Shown one piece after another: positions 18,026 through 28,733 of a DNA stretch of 64,000 bases. Where the stretch lies: NCBI RefSeq assembly GCF_001307275.1, contig NZ_CP012831.1, positions 3,588,501-3,652,500 of the forward strand, given 5' to 3'. The position numbers and the translations under genes are program-made. The notes beneath the pieces were generated by a model. That model saw only the letters and a list, made by a program, of their open reading frames with translations. It was not told the origin of the DNA and made no database searches. Positions within the stretch are counted from its first letter, which is position 1; every line of letters begins with the position of its first letter. Source of the DNA: Pseudomonas fluorescens. Lineage in GTDB: Bacteria > Pseudomonadota > Gammaproteobacteria > Pseudomonadales > Pseudomonadaceae.

Positions 18026-18747
18026 CTGACTGGCTGATACCCGACTGGCCCGCGCCGGCCCGGGTCAAGGCCTGCGTCACCACCCGCGAGGGCGGCGTCA
18101 GCCTGGCGCCGTTCGACAGCCTCAACCTGGGCGACCATGTGGGCGACGACCCCACGGCGGTCGCTGAAAACCGCCGTCGTCTCACCGATCAATTCGTCAT
18201 CACCCCGGCCTGGCTGCAGCAGGTCCACGGCATTGCCGTGGTCGAGGCTGACCCGACCCAGGTGGCGACCGCCGATGCCAGTTGGACCGCCACGCCGGGT
18301 ATCGCTTGCACGGCGATGACCGCCGATTGCCTGCCGGTGCTGTTCTGCAACCGTGCCGGCACCCGCGTCGCGGCGGCCCATGCCGGTTGGCGTGGGTTGG
18401 CGAACGGTGTGCTGGAAGCCACCCTCGACAGCCTTGCCGTGCCCGCGAATGAAATCCTGGCCTGGCTCGGCCCGGCCATCGGGCCGCAAGCGTTCGAAGT
18501 CGGGCCGGAAGTGCGTGAAGCCTTCATCGCGCGACTGCCTGAAGCGGTAAAAGCCTTTGCCGCGAGCCCCAATGCCGGCAAGTTCCTCGCCGACATCTAT
18601 CAGTTGGCCCGCTTGCGGCTGGCGGCGCGCGGTATCACCGCGGTGTACGGCGGTGGCCTCTGCACCGTGAACGACCCGCGTTTCTTCTCCTACCGGCGCA
18701 ACCCGCGCACCGGTCGCTTTGCCTCGCTGATCTGGATCGAACGCTAG
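18022..18747 (+). CDS. pgeF: Peptidoglycan editing factor PgeF (YfiH, polyphenol-oxidase fold)
   Basis: 241-residue member of the YfiH/laccase-domain family. Conserved metal/active-site motifs are visible: VTTREGGVS, TADCLPVLF, AAAHAGWRGL and the C-terminal TVNDPRFFSYRR. The family acts on purine nucleosides in some members and in E. coli removes L-Ser from misbuilt peptidoglycan precursors. It overlaps rluD by 4 bases and is followed by the clpB heat-shock promoter. Confidence 0.92.
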   Translation: MTDWLIPDWPAPARVKACVTTREGGVSLAPFDSLNLGDHVGDDPTAVAENRRRLTDQFVITPAWLQQVHGIAVVEADPTQVATADASWTATPGIACTAMTADCLPVLFCNRAGTRVAAAHAGWRGLANGVLEATLDSLAVPANEILAWLGPAIGPQAFEVGPEVREAFIARLPEAVKAFAASPNAGKFLADIYQLARLRLAARGITAVYGGGLCTVNDPRFFSYRRNPRTGRFASLIWIER

Positions 18748-18777
18748 ACTTCCCTGATCTGCATCAAGGCTGCGCTG

Positions 18778-18805
18778 CTTGAAACTTCCAGAATCGACCA
18801 CATCT
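18778..18805 (+). promoter_or_regulatory. Sigma-32-type heat-shock promoter of clpB
   Basis: CTTGAAA (18778-18784), a 13-base spacer, then CCACATCT (18798-18805), close to the sigma-32 consensus (CTTGAAA and CCCCATNT). It lies about 70 bases upstream of the clpB start. Confidence 0.75.
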
Positions 18806-18876
18806 ATAAGGGTATCTGGCAGGTTTCTTCATTCAGGATGTGTTTAGGTCCGGCCTGCTCAAAAGGAAGGTGACCC

Positions 18877-21441
18877 ATGCGTATTGATCGTTTAACCAGC
18901 AAATTACAATTGGCCCTGTCCGATGCCCAGTCCCTGGCCGTCGGCCTGGACCACCCCGGTATCGAACCGGCGCATTTGATGCAGGCCATGCTTGAACAGC
19001 AGGGCGGCTCCATCAAGCCCCTGTTGATGCAGGTCGGCTTTGACGTCAACAGCCTGCGCAAAGAACTGGCCAAGGAGCTCGACCAGTTACCCAAGATCCA
19101 GAATCCGACCGGTGACGTGAACATGTCCCAGGATCTGGCGCGACTGCTCAACCAGGCCGACCGCTTGGCCCAGCAGAAGGGCGACCAGTTCATTTCCAGC
19201 GAATTGGTGCTGCTCGCCGCCATGGACGAGAACAGCAAGCTCGGCAAGCTGCTGCTCGGCCAAGGGGTGAGCAAGAAAGCCCTGGAAAATGCCATCAACA
19301 ACCTGCGTGGCGGCGAAGCGGTCAACGACGCCAATCACGAGGAGTCACGCCAGGCGCTGGACAAATACACCGTCGACCTGACCAAGCGCGCCGAGGAAGG
19401 CAAGCTCGACCCGGTGATCGGTCGTGACGATGAAATCCGCCGCACGATCCAGGTGCTGCAACGCCGCACCAAGAACAACCCGGTGCTGATCGGTGAGCCA
19501 GGCGTGGGTAAAACCGCCATCGCCGAGGGCCTGGCCCAGCGCATTATCAACGGCGAAGTGCCGGACGGCCTCAAGGGCAAGCGCCTGTTGTCCCTGGACA
19601 TGGGGGCCTTGATCGCCGGTGCCAAGTACCGTGGCGAGTTCGAAGAACGGCTCAAGGCTTTGCTCAATGAACTGTCCAAGCAGGAAGGGCAGATCATCCT
19701 GTTCATCGACGAACTGCACACCATGGTCGGTGCGGGCAAGGGCGAGGGTTCGATGGACGCCGGCAACATGCTCAAGCCTGCGTTGGCCCGGGGCGAGTTG
19801 CACTGCGTCGGCGCGACCACGCTCAACGAGTACCGCCAATATATAGAGAAGGATGCGGCGCTGGAGCGGCGCTTCCAGAAAGTGCTGGTGGAGGAACCGA
19901 GCGAAGAAGACACCATCGCCATCCTGCGCGGCCTTAAAGAACGCTATGAAGTTCACCACAAGGTGGCGATCACCGACGGCGCGATCATCGCCGCGGCCAA
20001 GCTCAGCCACCGCTACATCACCGACCGTCAATTGCCGGACAAGGCCATCGACCTGATCGACGAGGCGGCCAGCCGCATCCGCATGGAGATCGACTCCAAG
20101 CCGGAAGTGCTGGATCGCCTGGAGCGGCGCCTGATCCAGCTCAAGGTCGAGTCCCAGGCACTGAAGAAAGAAAGCGACGAAGCGGCGAAGAAGCGTCTGG
20201 AAAGGTTGCAGGAAGAAATCGTTCGTCACGAACGCGAGTATTCCGACCTCGAGGAAATCTGGAACTCGGAGAAAGCCGAGGTCCAGGGCTCGGCGCAGAT
20301 CCAGCAAAAGATCGAACAGTCCCGCCAGGAACTGGAAGCGGCTCGCCGCAAAGGCGACCTCAACCGCATGGCCGAGCTGCAGTACGGGGTGATCCCGGAC
20401 CTGGAGCGCAGCCTGCAGATGGTCGACCAGCACGGCAAGAGCGAAAACCAGTTGCTGCGCAGCAAGGTCACCGAGGAAGAAATCGCCGAGGTGGTGTCCA
20501 AGTGGACCGGCATTCCGGTCTCGAAAATGCTCGAGGGCGAGCGCGACAAGCTGCTGAAGATGGAAAGCCTGCTGCACCAGCGCGTGATTGGCCAGGAAGA
20601 AGCGGTAGTGGCGGTCTCCAACGCTGTGCGCCGGTCCCGCGCCGGGTTGTCGGACCCTAATCGTCCAAGTGGCTCGTTCATGTTCCTCGGCCCGACCGGC
20701 GTCGGTAAAACCGAGCTGTGCAAGGCGCTGGCCGAGTTCCTCTTCGACACCGAAGAGGCCATGGTGCGCATCGACATGTCCGAGTTCATGGAGAAGCATT
20801 CCGTGGCACGGCTGATCGGTGCGCCACCGGGTTATGTCGGCTATGAAGAGGGTGGTTACCTGACCGAGGCTGTGCGTCGCAAGCCGTACTCGGTGATCCT
20901 GCTCGATGAGGTCGAGAAGGCGCACCCGGATGTGTTCAATATCCTGCTGCAAGTGCTGGAGGATGGTCGCCTGACCGACAGCCACGGACGTACGGTGGAC
21001 TTCCGCAACACGGTGATCGTGATGACCTCCAACCTGGGCTCGACACAGATCCAGGAGTTGGTGGGCGACCGTGAGGCGCAGCGCGCAGCGGTGATGGATG
21101 CGATCTCTACCCACTTCCGCCCGGAATTCATCAACCGGGTCGACGAGGTGGTGATCTTCGAGCCGTTGGCCCGGGATCAGATTGCCGGTATTACCGAGAT
21201 CCAGTTGGGTCGCCTGCGCAGCCGTCTCACCGAGCGCGAGCTCAAGCTGCAATTGAGCGACGAGGCCTTGGACAAGTTGATTGCGGTGGGTTACGACCCG
21301 GTCTATGGCGCGCGGCCGCTCAAACGAGCGATCCAGCGCTGGATCGAAAACCCGCTGGCGCAGTTGATTCTGTCCGGTCGCTTCATGCCGGGCGAAACCG
21401 TGACCGGTACGGTGGAGAACGACGAAATCGTCTTCAACTGA
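18877..21441 (+). CDS. clpB: ATP-dependent disaggregase ClpB
   Basis: 854-residue Hsp104/ClpB chaperone that, with DnaK, extracts proteins from aggregates. Domains in order: N-terminal Clp repeat (about 1-145), AAA-1 with Walker A GEPGVGKT, the long coiled-coil middle domain (about 405-525, rich in Glu/Lys/Arg), and AAA-2 with GPTGVGKT and GYVGYEEGG pore loop. The size fits the family exactly. The start ATG follows AAAGGAAGGTG. Heat control is expected from the promoter at 18778. Confidence 0.98.
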   Translation: MRIDRLTSKLQLALSDAQSLAVGLDHPGIEPAHLMQAMLEQQGGSIKPLLMQVGFDVNSLRKELAKELDQLPKIQNPTGDVNMSQDLARLLNQADRLAQQKGDQFISSELVLLAAMDENSKLGKLLLGQGVSKKALENAINNLRGGEAVNDANHEESRQALDKYTVDLTKRAEEGKLDPVIGRDDEIRRTIQVLQRRTKNNPVLIGEPGVGKTAIAEGLAQRIINGEVPDGLKGKRLLSLDMGALIAGAKYRGEFEERLKALLNELSKQEGQIILFIDELHTMVGAGKGEGSMDAGNMLKPALARGELHCVGATTLNEYRQYIEKDAALERRFQKVLVEEPSEEDTIAILRGLKERYEVHHKVAITDGAIIAAAKLSHRYITDRQLPDKAIDLIDEAASRIRMEIDSKPEVLDRLERRLIQLKVESQALKKESDEAAKKRLERLQEEIVRHEREYSDLEEIWNSEKAEVQGSAQIQQKIEQSRQELEAARRKGDLNRMAELQYGVIPDLERSLQMVDQHGKSENQLLRSKVTEEEIAEVVSKWTGIPVSKMLEGERDKLLKMESLLHQRVIGQEEAVVAVSNAVRRSRAGLSDPNRPSGSFMFLGPTGVGKTELCKALAEFLFDTEEAMVRIDMSEFMEKHSVARLIGAPPGYVGYEEGGYLTEAVRRKPYSVILLDEVEKAHPDVFNILLQVLEDGRLTDSHGRTVDFRNTVIVMTSNLGSTQIQELVGDREAQRAAVMDAISTHFRPEFINRVDEVVIFEPLARDQIAGITEIQLGRLRSRLTERELKLQLSDEALDKLIAVGYDPVYGARPLKRAIQRWIENPLAQLILSGRFMPGETVTGTVENDEIVFN

Positions 21442-21463
21442 AGGCCGGCTCTGCCGACGATGG

Positions 21464-21494
21464 AAATGGCCTTGCCTTGCAAGGCCATTTTTTT
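21464..21494 (+). terminator. Intrinsic terminator of clpB
   Basis: Stem AAATGGCCTT and AAGGCCATTT with a short GCCTTGC loop, followed by a T run (21488-21494). Confidence 0.85.
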
Positions 21495-21626
21495 CATCAG
21501 GCCGTTGAACTCAAAGGAAAAGGCTTGTAAAGTGCGCCCCGCAGTACGTCACCCCAAGGGCGACTTCTCACTGAGAAGGAATCCAAAATAAGTTGCAAAT
21601 CATTGTCTTGAAAGCAATTTAAGGGG

Positions 21627-21654
21627 TTGACAGAGGTTTTGAAGATTGTAGAAT
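21627..21654 (+). promoter_or_regulatory. Sigma-70 promoter of the tRNA operon
   Basis: TTGACA (21627-21632), a 16-base spacer and TAGAAT (21649-21654), followed by a GC-rich AGCGCGCC discriminator, which is common in stringently controlled stable-RNA promoters. The first tRNA begins 86 bases downstream. Confidence 0.75.
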
Positions 21655-21740
21655 AGCGCGCCTCAGACACACGAACGCAGCGATGCGTAAGGGTAGAAGA
21701 GGTTGAAGCTAGCTTCAACGTTGTAGCTTGAAATATCAGT

Positions 21741-21816
21741 TCCGTGATAGCTCAGTCGGTAGAGCAAATGACTGTTAATCATTGGGTCCCAGGTTCGAGT
21801 CCTGGTCACGGAGCCA
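21741..21816 (+). tRNA. tRNA-Asn (GTT)
   Basis: 76 bases including an encoded CCA. The acceptor stem TCCGTGA pairs with TCACGGA. Anticodon GTT sits in the ACTGTTAAT loop context and the T-arm is GGTTCGAGTCC. First of a four-gene cluster. Confidence 0.97.
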
Positions 21817-21823
21817 TTTCAAT

Positions 21824-21900
21824 CGGGGTATAGCGCAGTCCGGTAGCGCGCCTGCTTTGGGAGCAGGATGTCAGGAGTTCGAATCCCCTTACCCCGACCA
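21824..21900 (+). tRNA. tRNA-Pro (TGG), copy 1
   Basis: 77 bases with CCA. Acceptor CGGGGTA pairs with TACCCCG. Anticodon TGG in CTTTGGGAG. The sequence is identical to the copy at 22075. Confidence 0.97.
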
Positions 21901-21905
21901 TATTT

Positions 21906-21981
21906 GGGTCGTTAGCTCAGTTGGTAGAGCAGTTGGCTTTTAACCAATTGGTCGTAGGTTCGAATCCCACACGACCCACCA
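21906..21981 (+). tRNA. tRNA-Lys (TTT)
   Basis: 76 bases with CCA. Acceptor GGGTCGT pairs with ACGACCC; anticodon TTT in GCTTTTAAC. Only 5 bases after tRNA-Pro copy 1. Confidence 0.97.
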
Positions 21982-22042
21982 TTTTTGAAACCAGTTCGCT
22001 GGAATCGAATCTTAAGATCAGAGGCCAAAAGCGCTGATCGAG

Positions 22043-22072
22043 AAGGCGACTTGCGAAGGTCGCCTTTTTTTT
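22043..22072 (+). terminator. Intrinsic terminator inside the tRNA cluster
   Basis: Stem AAGGCGAC (22043-22050) and GTCGCCTT (22059-22066) with an eight-T run ending at 22072. It ends two bases before the second tRNA-Pro, leaving no room for a promoter between them. Confidence 0.85.
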
Positions 22073-22074
22073 AC

Positions 22075-22151
22075 CGGGGTATAGCGCAGTCCGGTAGCGC
22101 GCCTGCTTTGGGAGCAGGATGTCAGGAGTTCGAATCCCCTTACCCCGACCA
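22075..22151 (+). tRNA. tRNA-Pro (TGG), copy 2
   Basis: Identical over all 77 bases to copy 1. It lies directly after a strong terminator hairpin, so its expression must come from readthrough, or from a promoter within 21982-22042 read through the same hairpin. A weak TTGAAA (21985) with a poor -10 AATCTT is the only candidate seen. Confidence 0.96.
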
Positions 22152-22158
22152 TATTGAA

Positions 22159-22192
22159 AATCCTCGTATCGAAAGATACGGGGATTTTTTTT
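22159..22192 (+). terminator. Intrinsic terminator of the tRNA cluster
   Basis: Stem AATCCTCGTATC and GATACGGGGATT around GAAA, followed by a run of T to 22192. Confidence 0.88.
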
Positions 22193-22274
22193 GCCCGTAA
22201 TAAAGTGGACTGACTTAAGTCGTCGTACGACCTGCCGATAACCCAGCGACAGGGGCGTGGCCCCATCTCAGGCC

Positions 22275-23923
<1,649 letters not shown>

Positions 23924-23954
23924 TTGAGGGTTAAGCACTGGCTGTGCCGCCCTC

Positions 23955-24019
23955 ATCGCGAGCAAGCTCGCTCCCACAGGATGACCGCGATCAACTGTGG
24001 GAGCGAGCTTGCTCGCGAT
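23955..24019. repeat. REP doublet, outward order
   Basis: Reverse-orientation core at 23955-23977 and forward core at 23997-24019, only 19 bases apart. The order is opposite to the other doublets in the window. It lies between the convergent chemoreceptor and NADH dehydrogenase genes. Confidence 0.9.
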
Positions 24020-24075
24020 TGCGATGGATCATTCAGCCTCGATATTGCTGATCCAGCGCAATCGTCAGTCAGGCC

Positions 24076-25374
24076 TCAGTGCAACTTCAGCCTAGGCTCG
24101 GTCCCGCGCCCGATCTTGCTGCCCAGCATCAGCATGGCCGTGCGGAACATCCCGTACAGCGCCATCTGGTGCATGCGGTACAGCGAGACGTAGAACATCC
24201 GCGCCAACCAGCCTTCGAGCATTACGCTGCCGGTCAGGTTGCCCATCAGGTTGCCCACCGCCGAGAACCGCGACAGCGAAATCAGCGAGCCGTAGTCGGT
24301 GTATTTGTAGTCGGGCAGGGCCTTGCCTTCGATTCGCAGCTTCAGGGATTTGGCCAGCAGCGAGGCCTGCTGGTGCGCGGCCTGGGCGCGGGGCGGAACA
24401 TTGCGATCACTGCCGGGTTGCGGGCAGGCGGCGCAATCGCCGAAGGCGAAGATGTTCTCGTCGCGGGTGGTTTGTAGCGTCGGCAGTACTTGCAGCTGGT
24501 TGATCCGGTTGGTCTCCAGTCCGTCGATGTCCTTGAGGAAGTCCGGGGCGCGAATCCCGGCGGCCCAGACTTTCAGGCTCGCGTCGATCACCTGGCCGTC
24601 GGCGGTAATCAGGCTGTCGGCGGTCACCTGGCTGACGGCGGCGTTGGTCATGACGTTGACCCCGAGTTTCTCCAGGGTCTTGTGCACCGGCCCGCCGATA
24701 CGCTCCGGCAGCGCTGGCAAGACCCGTGGACCCGCCTCGATCAGGGTGATGTGCATGTTCTCCGGCTTGATCCGGTCCAGGCCATAGGCGTGCAGTTCGT
24801 GAGCGGCATTATGCAGTTCGGCCGCCAGTTCGACACCGGTCGCACCGGCGCCGACGATGGCGACGCTGATGCGCTCGACAACATCGGTCTGTCCGGCGTG
24901 GGCACGCAGATAGTGGTGGAGCAATTGCTGATGGAAGCGCTCGGCCTGCTTGCGCGTGTCGAGGAACAGGCAGTGCTGCGCCGCGCCTTCGGTACCGAAG
25001 TCATTGGTGGTGCTGCCGACGGCAATCACCAGGCTGTCGTAGCCCAATTCCCGAGCCGGCAACAGCTCGACGCCCGCCTCGTCATAGGTGGCGGCCAGCT
25101 GGATTCTCTTGCGCTCCCGGTCCAGGCCGCTCATGCGCCCAAGCTGGAACTCGAAATGGTTCCATTTTGCCTGGGCGACGTAGTTGAGTTCGTCTTCGGA
25201 AGAGTTCAGGGAGCCGGCAGCCACTTCATGCAGCAGGGGTTTCCAGATGTGGGTCAGGTTCGCGTCGACCAGCATCACACTGGCCGTGCCACGCTTGCCC
25301 AGAGTCTTACCCAGACGGGTAGCCAACTCCAGACCGCCGGCGCCGCCGCCAACGATGACAATACGATGAGTCAT
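24076..25374 (-). CDS. Type II NADH dehydrogenase (NAD(P)/FAD-dependent oxidoreductase)
   Basis: 432 residues. The first FAD-binding motif IVGGGAGGLELATRLG is at the N-terminus and a second (VGAGATGVELAAEL) binds NADH. A third motif, FAFGDCAACPQPG, places the FAD pyrophosphate. The C-terminus has amphipathic hydrophobic stretches (LARMFYVSLYRMHQMAL) that fit membrane association, and two cysteines occur in the FGDCAACP motif. The protein should feed electrons from NADH to quinone without proton pumping. ATG 25374 is chosen over 25389, since it starts right at the Rossmann strand. Confidence 0.9.
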   Translation of the reverse strand: MTHRIVIVGGGAGGLELATRLGKTLGKRGTASVMLVDANLTHIWKPLLHEVAAGSLNSSEDELNYVAQAKWNHFEFQLGRMSGLDRERKRIQLAATYDEAGVELLPARELGYDSLVIAVGSTTNDFGTEGAAQHCLFLDTRKQAERFHQQLLHHYLRAHAGQTDVVERISVAIVGAGATGVELAAELHNAAHELHAYGLDRIKPENMHITLIEAGPRVLPALPERIGGPVHKTLEKLGVNVMTNAAVSQVTADSLITADGQVIDASLKVWAAGIRAPDFLKDIDGLETNRINQLQVLPTLQTTRDENIFAFGDCAACPQPGSDRNVPPRAQAAHQQASLLAKSLKLRIEGKALPDYKYTDYGSLISLSRFSAVGNLMGNLTGSVMLEGWLARMFYVSLYRMHQMALYGMFRTAMLMLGSKIGRGTEPRLKLH

Positions 25375-25434
25375 GGGGATATCTCGCAAGGCTAAAGGAA
25401 TTCGGTGCCGTTACCCGAGCGAGCGCCAAGCGGC

Positions 25435-25608
25435 TCATAGCGTCAGGTAACTGATCAGTCGGCTCAACAGGCCCAGGCCAATCGTGATGGCCAGTACCAC
25501 CACCAGGAGCATCCACGGCCGGAAAGGCCGGCGCTCGACTCGGTGCTGGGACAGTTGCAGGTACTCTTCGACATGCTTCTGGTCATCTGGGTTCAGGCGG
25601 CTGGTCAT
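25435..25608 (-). CDS. DUF3094 small membrane protein
   Basis: A 57-residue gene below usual length cut-offs. The translation begins MTSRLNPDDQKHVEEYL, has a basic linker (HRVERRPFRPW) and one membrane helix (MLLVVVLAITIGLGLLSRL), then ends ISYLTL. This is the recognisable DUF3094 pattern of Pseudomonas. It lies between the MOSC gene and the NADH dehydrogenase on the same strand, with a 60-base gap to the latter. Function unknown; a single-pass inner-membrane protein with N-terminus inside is expected from the positive charges. Confidence 0.85.
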   Translation of the reverse strand: MTSRLNPDDQKHVEEYLQLSQHRVERRPFRPWMLLVVVLAITIGLGLLSRLISYLTL

Positions 25609-25660
25609 AAAGGCCTCGTCAGGTAGACGTTGCGAAAGGTGAAGGCGTTACAGCGTCCGG

Positions 25661-26188
25661 CTAGCCGGCATTGAAAGCAGCGTAGCCGCTCGCCGGCACA
25701 GGTTCGACGCTCAGGCTGTCGTCCAGGCGAATGATTCCACTTTTTAACACCCGGGCGGTGATTCCGCCATGGCCGCGTACGGCCTGGAACGTACCTTCGC
25801 CGAGGTTGCGCTCCAATCGGGCGCAAGGCTGGCACCAGCCGGTGGTTTCGAAGATGGCTTGGCCGATGCGAAAGCGCCGGCCCTTGAGGCTGAACAGATT
25901 GATGCCGCTGACCACTATATTGCGTCGCAGCTCCTGTGGCAGCACCGGCTGGTCCTCGGGGCGGCCCATCAGCGAGCCGATCACGGCCAGGTGTTCCCAT
26001 TGGATCAACGTCACTTGTCGCGCATTGCGCACACCGGGGCGGGCATGATCGCCGGTCAGTCCGGCTTCCAGGCGGGCCTCCACGGCGTCCAGTTCGATCA
26101 TCGGCGCGTGACCCTGGGGGCGCACGCCAATCCAGCGTACGCGGCCCTGCTGCGGCACGGCGGCGATCAGTTCCTGCAATGGGCTCAC
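25661..26188 (-). CDS. MOSC domain-containing protein
   Basis: 175 residues with a MOSC (molybdenum cofactor sulfurase C-terminal) domain. Seen are the LTGDHARPG motif, QVTLIQWEHLAVIGSL, the RRNIVVSGINLFSL region and the conserved cysteine in the TTGWCQPCARLE motif, which in the family is proposed to carry a sulfur or bind metal-sulfur compounds. The start overlaps the upstream DUF1780 gene in an ATGA junction, so the two are translated together. The substrate is unknown. Confidence 0.88.
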   Translation of the reverse strand: MSPLQELIAAVPQQGRVRWIGVRPQGHAPMIELDAVEARLEAGLTGDHARPGVRNARQVTLIQWEHLAVIGSLMGRPEDQPVLPQELRRNIVVSGINLFSLKGRRFRIGQAIFETTGWCQPCARLERNLGEGTFQAVRGHGGITARVLKSGIIRLDDSLSVEPVPASGYAAFNAG

Positions 26189-26811
26189 AGGCTGATCCCG
26201 ACGTCGAACACGATGCTGCGCCCCAGGTTGCCTCGCAAAAAATCCGGCGCGTCGGGGTGGGCGAACAGCACCCGGGCAAACGTCGGCCCCACCAGCGACA
26301 GCGAGCGCCAGCCCTGGCGCAGGTATTCGGTCGGCGGTGGAAAGTGACTGTTGAGGTCCAACACTTCGCGCTTGAGGCTGGCGAAGGCGATGATGTCCAG
26401 GTCGCCCAGGTCCATGCCGCGTTCGGTGTAGTTGTGGGCTTTCTTGCGCAGGGTCGGGGCCAGGCGCATCAGGAATTCATTGGCCGGGATTCGCCGGGGC
26501 TTGGCCTCGCGACGCACCAGCTGGCTCAGGGAAAAGGCGCTGCGGCGACGTTGCAGTTCATCGCGCCATTCGTCATTGAGACGGCGGCCCTCGTCGAGCA
26601 CGAAAAACACCTCGAAATTGGCATCCCGAAACAGCACGTCCGGTGGCTCACCGGCCGGGGCGAACTCGTCGGCGCGATAAGGCACGTTCAGCCCTTGCAG
26701 CAGACGCTGGCAGACCCAACGCTCACGCTCCCATTTGCGGGCATTGGAGAGAAAGGCGTTGGCTTGCTCGGCCGCGATGGTCAGCAGGCGTAAATAATCG
26801 GAATCATCCAT
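26185..26811 (-). CDS. DUF1780 domain-containing protein
   Basis: 208 residues, recognised as the DUF1780 family found mainly in pseudomonads. Features include MDDSDYLRLLTIAAEQANAF at the start, an acidic/basic central part (DEGRRLNDEWRDELQRRR) and a LNSHFPPP motif. No signal peptide or membrane segment. The family has been compared to endonuclease-like folds, but nothing in the sequence proves activity. The start at 26811 gives the family N-terminus; the extra 45 upstream codons look non-coding. It is coupled to the MOSC gene. Confidence 0.85.
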   Translation of the reverse strand: MDDSDYLRLLTIAAEQANAFLSNARKWERERWVCQRLLQGLNVPYRADEFAPAGEPPDVLFRDANFEVFFVLDEGRRLNDEWRDELQRRRSAFSLSQLVRREAKPRRIPANEFLMRLAPTLRKKAHNYTERGMDLGDLDIIAFASLKREVLDLNSHFPPPTEYLRQGWRSLSLVGPTFARVLFAHPDAPDFLRGNLGRSIVFDVGISL

Positions 26812-26944
26812 GAGCCCAAGCTTAGCGTTCAATTGCGACAAGCTGAAAGCGTTGCGTGGATTAATGGACGTTATGGGTGGGGGTGTAGACTGCTGGTTTG
26901 AAGTAACCCCTGTTTGAGACAAGGGCAAGCGAAAGGAGTAGTCC

Positions 26945-27631
26945 ATGATCGGTGCTGAACTGCTATCACCGCAAACCCTGGCGGTCGGTTGGCTGGTTTA
27001 TGTGCCGGTGTTGGCCTGGGCTGTGGCGCGGGCACCGTGGGTCGAGCTGTTCACGGACAGCCGTCGCCAGCATTTGCTGTTCGGCACGGTGCTGGCGTTG
27101 TTCATGCTGTGGCTGGTGCGACGGGATTTCGATACGGGTGTCTCGTATCATTTCATTGGCATGACTGCCGTGACGCTGCTGCTGGACTGGCCATTGGCGA
27201 TCCTGGGTGGCCTGTGCGCGCAGATGGCGCTGGTGCTGCTGGGGCGTCAGGACATGGCGGCGGTCGGAGTCAACGGTGCGCTGCTGATCCTGCTGCCGGT
27301 GCTGATCACTGAATGTTGCGCAATCCTGGTGGAGCGCGCCCAGCCGCGTAACCTGTTTGTGTATATCTTCTGTTCGGGGTTCCTGGCTGCCGCGCTTTCG
27401 GCATTGGCCTGCCTGCTGCTGGGGCTCGGTTTGCTCTGGTACGACGGCCTGTTTGCCATGCCTTACTGGCTGGAGGACTTCATCGGCTACCTCTGGCTGA
27501 TCATTTTTCCCGAAGCGTTCATCAACGGCATGGTGATCAGTGCGTTGGTGGTGTTCAGCCCCGAATGGCTGGAGACCTTCAACCGCACGCGCTACCTGTC
27601 GGCACCGTGGAACGATGATGACAAGCCTTGA
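26945..27631 (+). CDS. Energy-coupling factor ABC transporter permease (CbiM-like)
   Basis: 228-residue membrane protein with about six hydrophobic segments, annotated in related genomes as an ECF-type permease distantly like CbiM. The N-terminus lacks the conserved His of nickel/cobalt CbiM (it begins MIGAELLSPQT), and no ATPase or T-component gene is adjacent, so transport of a metal is unproven. Ribosome binding site AAAGGAG sits 6 bases before the ATG. There is no cobalamin riboswitch in the 130 bases upstream. Confidence 0.75.
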   Translation: MIGAELLSPQTLAVGWLVYVPVLAWAVARAPWVELFTDSRRQHLLFGTVLALFMLWLVRRDFDTGVSYHFIGMTAVTLLLDWPLAILGGLCAQMALVLLGRQDMAAVGVNGALLILLPVLITECCAILVERAQPRNLFVYIFCSGFLAAALSALACLLLGLGLLWYDGLFAMPYWLEDFIGYLWLIIFPEAFINGMVISALVVFSPEWLETFNRTRYLSAPWNDDDKP

Positions 27632-27694
27632 TTCACGTCAAGGCTGCCCCACCGCACGCCCTGCATGCTCTGGAAAACTTCCAGGAGTACAACC

Positions 27695-27910
27695 ATGAGT
27701 GTTTATGAGTGGGCCAGGCAAGAGATCAGGCGTAGCCACGATGCCGCAATGGAGATCGGTTTCGACCCGGGCTTGAGCCTGCGTGCCTTGCTCAGTGCGA
27801 TCGTGCAGCAGAGCAAGACAGTACGCAGCGCTGAAGACCTGGCCGACGAGTTGAGTTTCCTGGCGGAAAACCTCGACGACGAACAGGACTACGGTTTCAT
27901 GCGGCCTTAG
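27695..27910 (+). CDS. Conserved small hypothetical protein
   Basis: 71 residues from the ATG at 27695, which has CCAGGAG nearby. The product is acidic and probably helical ([35 protein letters not shown]). It has no signal or membrane segment. It meets yacG tail to tail with a 4-base overlap of the two stops. Such a gene is common at this place in Pseudomonas; its function is unknown. Confidence 0.7.
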   Translation: MSVYEWARQEIRRSHDAAMEIGFDPGLSLRALLSAIVQQSKTVRSAEDLADELSFLAENLDDEQDYGFMRP

Positions 27911-28113
27911 TGATGTGAGCGAGGCTCGAAATCTTCGCTGAACAGCTCATCCTCGGCGTCGGGGCTGACCGGGATTTTGTGTTCTTCCGACGCCCAGGCG
28001 CCGAGGTCGATCAGTTTGCAGCGATCAGAACAGAACGGCCGGAATGTGCTCTGCGGGCTCCATTCCACAGGGGCGCCACAGGTTGGGCAATCAACGGTTG
28101 GGGTTTGGCTCAT
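27907..28113 (-). CDS. yacG: DNA gyrase inhibitor YacG
   Basis: 68-residue zinc protein with the four ligands visible as CPTCG and FCSDRC, followed by the family motif [15 protein letters not shown]. In E. coli YacG binds the GyrB C-terminal region and inhibits gyrase. It overlaps the coaE stop by 4 bases at its start and lies at the end of the pilB-pilC-pilD-coaE-yacG run, the conserved order in pseudomonads. Confidence 0.95.
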   Translation of the reverse strand: MSQTPTVDCPTCGAPVEWSPQSTFRPFCSDRCKLIDLGAWASEEHKIPVSPDAEDELFSEDFEPRSHH

Positions 28114-28733
28114 GAGTGGCCTCCACGCAAAGTAAGGTAAAAGTGATGCAGGCGCTCGACCTCGCTGTGCAGCCAGGCGAGGTCGCGATCATTGACCACC
28201 ACGTCGTCGGCATGGCTCAGGCGATCCTGGCGGCTGGACTGGGCCTTGAGGATCGCCTGGACCTGCTGTTCGCTGGTCTGGTCGCGCTGCAACGTACGTT
28301 CGATCTGCAGTTGTTCCGGCGCATCGATCACCAGGATCCGCTGGGTCATGGCGTACTGCCCTGACTCGATCAGCAGCGGCGACACCAGGATCGCGTAGGG
28401 CGATTGTGCCTGAGCCAGGTGATGGGCGATTTCCTCGGCGATCAGCGGATGCAGCAGTGCTTCGAGCCAGCGGCGTTCATCGGCATGCTCGAAAATCAGC
28501 TTGCGCAGCGCCGCCCGGTCCAGGGCGCCGTCGGCCTGCAATACGCCAGGGCCGAAGTGCTCGGCGATTTTCGCCAGCGCCGGGCGCCCGGGCTCGACCA
28601 CCCAGCGTGCCGCATGATCGGCGTCGATGACGTGCACACCCAGATCGATGAAATGCTGGGCCGCCGCGCTCTTGCCGCTGCCGATGCCACCGGTCAGGCC
28701 GAGAATCCAGGGTTTTTCCAGAGGGGTATTCAT
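28110..28733 (-). CDS. coaE: Dephospho-CoA kinase
   Basis: 207-residue kinase for the last step of coenzyme A synthesis. The P-loop is [12 protein letters not shown], followed by [11 protein letters not shown] and the LID-type segment. ATG 28733 overlaps the last base of the pilD stop (TAATG), an effective coupling signal. The longer frame upstream lies within pilD. Linkage of coaE to pilD is conserved across gammaproteobacteria with type IV pili. Confidence 0.96.
   Translation of the reverse strand: MNTPLEKPWILGLTGGIGSGKSAAAQHFIDLGVHVIDADHAARWVVEPGRPALAKIAEHFGPGVLQADGALDRAALRKLIFEHADERRWLEALLHPLIAEEIAHHLAQAQSPYAILVSPLLIESGQYAMTQRILVIDAPEQLQIERTLQRDQTSEQQVQAILKAQSSRQDRLSHADDVVVNDRDLAWLHSEVERLHHFYLTLRGGHS

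Noticed and set aside
26812..26944. Cobalamin or metal riboswitch before the CbiM-like permease
   Set aside because: The 130-base gap lacks the cobalamin box and any extended fold beyond short chance hairpins.
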